Shown here piece by piece: positions 32,662 to 36,080 of a stretch of 36,080 bases of DNA. Made by a program: the position numbers and the translations under genes. The first letter of the stretch is position 1. Each line of letters opens with the position of its first letter. The notes beneath the pieces are model-generated. The model was not told where the DNA came from and ran no database searches. It saw nothing but the letters and a program-made list of their open reading frames with translations. The DNA comes from Podochytrium sp. JEL0797 (Eukaryota; Chytridiomycota; Chytridiomycetes; Chytridiales; Chytriomycetaceae): assembly GCA_027596195.1 (NCBI GenBank), contig JADGJG010000153.1:1-36080 (forward strand), read 5' to 3'.

Positions 32662-33896
32662 ATGGCTCCCCACACGAAGAGAAATGGTTCGAAAACAACA
32701 ATCCCTTACAAGAAGCTCGCAGCAACGTTCCACTGCAAGGTTGAAGGCTGCGGCAAGGTGTGCAACACCCTTCAAAAGTTTCAAAGTCACAACTACGCAT
32801 ACCACGTGGACGTGGTGCGCGTTCGGTTCAAGAGAAGCAGGGTGCTGACTGGTTGGTTTCCTTTTCTCTTCGCTTGGGTATTTTCAAACATCTCACACAC
32901 TTCCTCTACGGGTCGGAACAGAAATCCGGCGAAACCCAGGCGACGGCCACCTTTCCTGTCCTTGTGGCCAATTCTCGTTTCGCGCTTCCTCTCATCTTTA
33001 TGCGCATGCAAAATCGTGTTCCGGCACATCTGCTTCACCCGCAAAGCCCCGCCCTCCGCCACCTCAGAATAAGGCCTGGCCAAAAGTTCATTCGAAACCA
33101 CCCTTGCCTCCGAAAGTGAAACCCGCGATCACCCCGCGCAGCCTCACGTGGTTCCAACTGCTCTCGCGCGAATTCCCCGATCTTGTCATCTACCAATCGG
33201 GCAGCAGTCCCCGCGCGACGCTGCATGCAAAAGTGGAGCTATTTTTGTCGACCCACAGGTGCCCGATTCCAAAGAAATGGGGACATCTCAAAGTTCCAGA
33301 GCATTTGCATCGCGAGTTTTTTGAGTTTATGCATCCGGTGTTGCTGGCGAGAGTCCAGAAGATGCGGAGCCCTGGAAGTGTGGAGATGAGAAATGCGTCT
33401 GCAAAGAGAAGGATATCGCAGGATTTTGAGAAAGACGAGCAGCCATATTCTACCGAAATGAATCACGAGAATGTGATTGGAATGACCGAGAACGATCTTG
33501 CTGACGACATGGGGGTTGGGGAGACAAGCGAGGTCGATTTGGATTCCGACGCGTGAGTTTTCTTGTTCTTATTATCATCGCTAAGGAGCATGGTGCATGC
33601 CCTCCAGAATCGTGAGCGAAATCATGCCAAGTTTCATCACCCTGCCCACCGAACACAAACACGCGGTCCGCTCTTCGATTCGCGAACTCCTGGCTGAATT
33701 TGATCTTCCCATCGTGCAGACCAGCGACGCGTCAGACACGTCCGTGTGGATTCCGTTTGATTTTGAGGAAAAGTTGAGGGAGTGGTTGCATGTCCAGTTG
33801 CGTGCGTGTTTTCCAGACGCCGAGTTGAAGGATTTGAGTTCTTCTTTTCCCACCGACGCGTTGGAAGTTGAAGCGCGAAATAATCAAATGAACTAA
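32662..33896 (+). CDS. Copy F: diverged, intact two-finger protein with doubled module
   Basis: Exons 32662-32851, 32922-33552 and 33608-33896 encode 369 residues; the introns are phase 1 and phase 2 as in copies A and D. The N-terminus is short and lacks the coiled coil. Finger 1 is C25, C30, H43, H48; finger 2 is CPCGQFS ending KSC. A Pro/Lys-rich linker is unique to this copy. The middle domain runs from LTWFQLLSREFPDL to VPEHLHREFFEFMHPVLLARV. The final exon is the shared module (IVSEIMPSFITL to IPFDFEEKLREWLHVQL), with an extra C-terminal tail of about 20 residues. It is the most divergent of the intact copies, so it helps define which module residues are constrained. Confidence 0.83.
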
Positions 33897-33995
33897 CACA
33901 GAATAGTTCGAAAGGAGTTTCGAGACTGAGTCTTTTTAATCAACACGTTCAAACATTTTTCATTTTCCTCATTCCGACAATGCATACATCCAGCA

Positions 33996-34210
33996 AACAA
34001 TTGCCCAGTTGCGCCGTGAACCTGGCTTTTCAGAAGCAAACTGTGGCTCGACTGGAGAAAACGCCAGCAGTAGTGAATCCTTCGAGTGCGGGAGATGCCG
34101 GTTTGCCAATAAGTCCCACCTCCGCTCAGCTGATGGCTAGCAAACCAGGGCTTGTGGAAAAGGCTGTTGCGGCATCTCCTTCTGCGAAATTTCGATGCGA
34201 CTTTGGTGGA
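33996..34210 (+). pseudogene. Copy G: exon-1 fragment cut off by a retroelement
   Basis: The segment matches exon 1 of copies A, C and D: coiled-coil region (around FQKQTVARLE), the NPSSAGDAG-x-PISPTSA stretch and the beginning of finger 1 (FRCDFGG). Homology stops at 34210, just before the second finger Cys. The adjoining DNA is the downstream end of a minus-strand gag-like frame. A small frame change near its start and a deletion in the coiled coil mark it as decayed before or after the break. Confidence 0.75.
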
Positions 34211-35749
34211 TCGTCATTCGAGACATCCTCTTCGTCAATGTCAATCATGCAAGACTTGAGAACCAAAGCGCGCTGTTGACGTAACTCAGGGTATTTTTTG
34301 AAGCAGTTCGACTCTGGATGGTTGACTTTAATTCTTGGATTCGTCTTTGCCAACTCCTCGCAGAATCCACAGACCGAGAATCCGGTTCCTCCTTTTTTAG
34401 CCAGAACTTTTGCAGCAGCAACCTTTTGGTAATTACATACACCATTGGTATGATCTGACTCCTGATGGACAACACACAGGTCATTTGGACCAGTTTCCGT
34501 TCTCGTTTGAGGTTGAGATCTGGCTGCCATTCCTGCAGCTGGTTTCTCAGTTGGCACCATACTTTGGGCAGAGCTTTTTGTTGCCATGGCCTTCGGTTTC
34601 ATTGTGTGTACCACTTTCGAGCGCGCTCTTGCCATTTCTTCGATTTCCAAGAAACAGGTTTCCATCGGCATTGTTACTGGGAAGGAATACGCTCTGACAC
34701 TCAGATCTCCCGTCAATGATTTGGCATAGAAGGTGTGAACATCAGGAATGTCCAGAAACAGATATTTGCGGCGGAATGCAGCATGGTGCTCACGAATACC
34801 ACCAGCATCTTCCAATGGGTAATTCTTGATGCCGGCAATCATGTCCTCCTTGTAGTATGGCCCGAACGAGTCTTTTAAGAGAGAATGGACCATTTCGTTG
34901 ACCTCGGAGAAACTTCCAATTCTAGCGGATACTGATGGGTCCAAACATCTGGCAATGATTGATCTGCGATCCGACTCAGTGGCCCGTGGGTGAGAGTTCT
35001 TGAGCATTGACAGCATGTGTTCCCCATGTTGAAGAATGTTGTCCCAGTCCTTGAACTTGGGGTGTCCTGTGTGAATCTTTATGATCAGAGTTCATGAACC
35101 ATAAAGACTGGCAAAATAACCCCTAACAAAGACTCACATGCTCAAGCTTCACCAGCTTTTCTTCTTTGGCGCCCTCCGAATTGTTTGGATCAACCATTTG
35201 TGATGCATTCTCTTCACTGACAATTTGCTTGTACATTTCCAACTGCTCTTCTGCTGACGCAATCCGATCTCGAAGTGTGCGTTTAGTCCATTCGTTCGTT
35301 TCCTGGCTCAATTGGACTCGCATCTCCGTCAAAAAGAGTTTCGCTGGTTCGATTTTGTGCTTCACGCTTGCGATCTCCAATTCCATTTTGTTCTTTCTGG
35401 CCAGATGATCGGCTTCTTCAATTCTCACCCGCTCTGCATCGCGGCGTTGAAGCAACTCTTCGCGTTCTTTGGCAGAAATTTCGAATTCCGGTGCAGCGCT
35501 CAATCTCGGGCTACTCTCAAACACATCCCCGAGGTTCATGCGTAGTCCGCTCTGCGCCTGAGTGTCTCCGCGGCGATCAACGGTCTTTTTGAATGTCTGT
35601 CTTTTTGCAGTTCTTGGTCCAAGTGAGGGCACGGTACGCGATCTGTTTGTCATGGACCCCGAGATTCTGGTCGCACCGGTGCTGGCGGCAGGGCCAGTGT
35701 ATTTACTGGCACGGTTGGCTGTTCGCGTTTTCATAGGCGGGGGCACCAT
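34211..35749 (-). mobile_element. Truncated retrotransposon gag-like fragment
   Basis: On the minus strand, exon 35749-35138 and exon 35076 to the junction at 34211 join through a 61-base intron (GTGAGT, acceptor ATAAAG). The N-terminal part is basic, then coiled coil (KEREELLQRRDAERVRIEEA). The core, with HPKFKDWDNILQHGEHML and later FREVN/FSEVNEMVHSLLKDSF-type helices, resembles retrotransposon gag proteins. Two knuckle-like motifs follow: C-x2-H-x4-H-x4-C and C-x2-C-x13-H-x4-C. No protease, reverse transcriptase or integrase is present; the frame runs directly into antisense copy G and stops at 34126. I saw no clear LTR. It is an incomplete element, probably LTR-type, or a domesticated gag-like gene. 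Confidence 0.62.
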
Positions 35750-36080
35750 GGTGTTGTTTCCGTTTGTTTGATGAAATTGTCTACGTGAATTTCCGATCCG
35801 GCTGGTGCGACGAGAAAAATAAATGAATTCTGTAGTATTTTGATTAGTGCGTTGCTTTGGTTATTTATTGATTCTTCCAACGTTTGAGAAAAGACGTGAT
35901 GAAAATTTCGTGTTTTGCGTGAGCGCGTTCGCGTGTTCGTCCCTCCCCCAATAATAGTTCGTGCTTAGAAATAGGGATCAAGTATCCGTTTATGATGAAA
36001 TCAGACCCCCCAGAGCTTCCAACTTTCAAGGGAGACCACGGGCGGACCGTGTTGCACTGACCAAATGATCAACTGTGCGG
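35750..36080. other. Upstream flank of the gag-like fragment
   Basis: No gene is supported. If the element were complete, its 5' LTR and primer-binding site would lie here, but I find no terminal repeat pair within the window, and the other end is missing. Confidence 0.4.

Noticed and set aside
35750..36080. A 5' LTR of the gag-like element
   Set aside because: No matching second copy in the window and no clear terminal TG...CA pair or tRNA primer-binding site was found.

Overview
The window looks like nuclear DNA of an early-diverging fungus, with chytrid-like as the best guess. Genes carry short GT-AG introns (about 45-115 bases), base composition is near 50% GC, and the regulators are GATA-type, C2H2-type and PHD-finger proteins. 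There is also a SERCA calcium pump and a decayed gag-like retroelement. The organism is inferred from gene content and was not confirmed.

Layout. From 1 to 16 kb: a two-zinc-finger gene (155-1096, +), a secreted GPI-anchored Cys-rich protein (1228-2192, +), a two-TM protein (2307-2627, +), two adjacent minus-strand GATA-type genes (2860-7580 and 7636-8877), the Ca2+-ATPase (9044-12611, +), a minus-strand zinc-finger/PHD gene (12833-14846) and a C2H2 factor (15114-16346, +). From 16.7 to 23.9 kb: a tandem array of four copies (A-D) of one zinc-finger gene, two intact (A, D) and two broken (B, C). From 25.1 to 29.9 kb: a SAM-dependent methyltransferase and, 50 bases after it, a 15-exon coiled-coil/TIR/LRR gene. 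From 30.0 to 30.9 kb: an F-box/LRR pseudogene on the minus strand. From 31.6 to 34.2 kb: three more family copies (E broken, F intact, G a fragment). Copy G is cut off by a minus-strand gag-like element (34211-35749).

The main discovery is a shared module of about 75-80 residues. It sits at the C-terminus of every zinc-finger gene here except the plain C2H2 factor: the 155-1096 gene, both GATA-type genes, the PHD gene and copies A, D and F. Its signature is an N-terminal I-x6-P-type helix, a central I/V-rich helix, then a [YVI]-x-[IV]-P-x2-[FLV]-x3-[FL]-x2-W-x4-L-x3-[FL]-P tail. In the 155-1096 gene, the 2860-7580 gene and all array copies, the same phase-2 intron lies just before the module, so it looks like an exon-encoded cassette joined to different zinc fingers. 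I know no family name for it. Copies A-F also carry a related second copy in the middle of the protein. Copies B, C and E contain hybrid exons that start as the C-terminal module and end as the linker; most are phase 2-2 and could multiply without breaking the frame.

If these proteins act together, the simplest reading is a lineage-specific, rapidly turning-over set of nuclear zinc-finger proteins with a common partner-binding or dimerisation domain. That function is inference only. The TIR-LRR gene is a separate item of interest: it keeps the glutamate aligned with the NADase catalytic residue of TIR enzymes, and nearly every LRR unit is a phase 1-1 exon.
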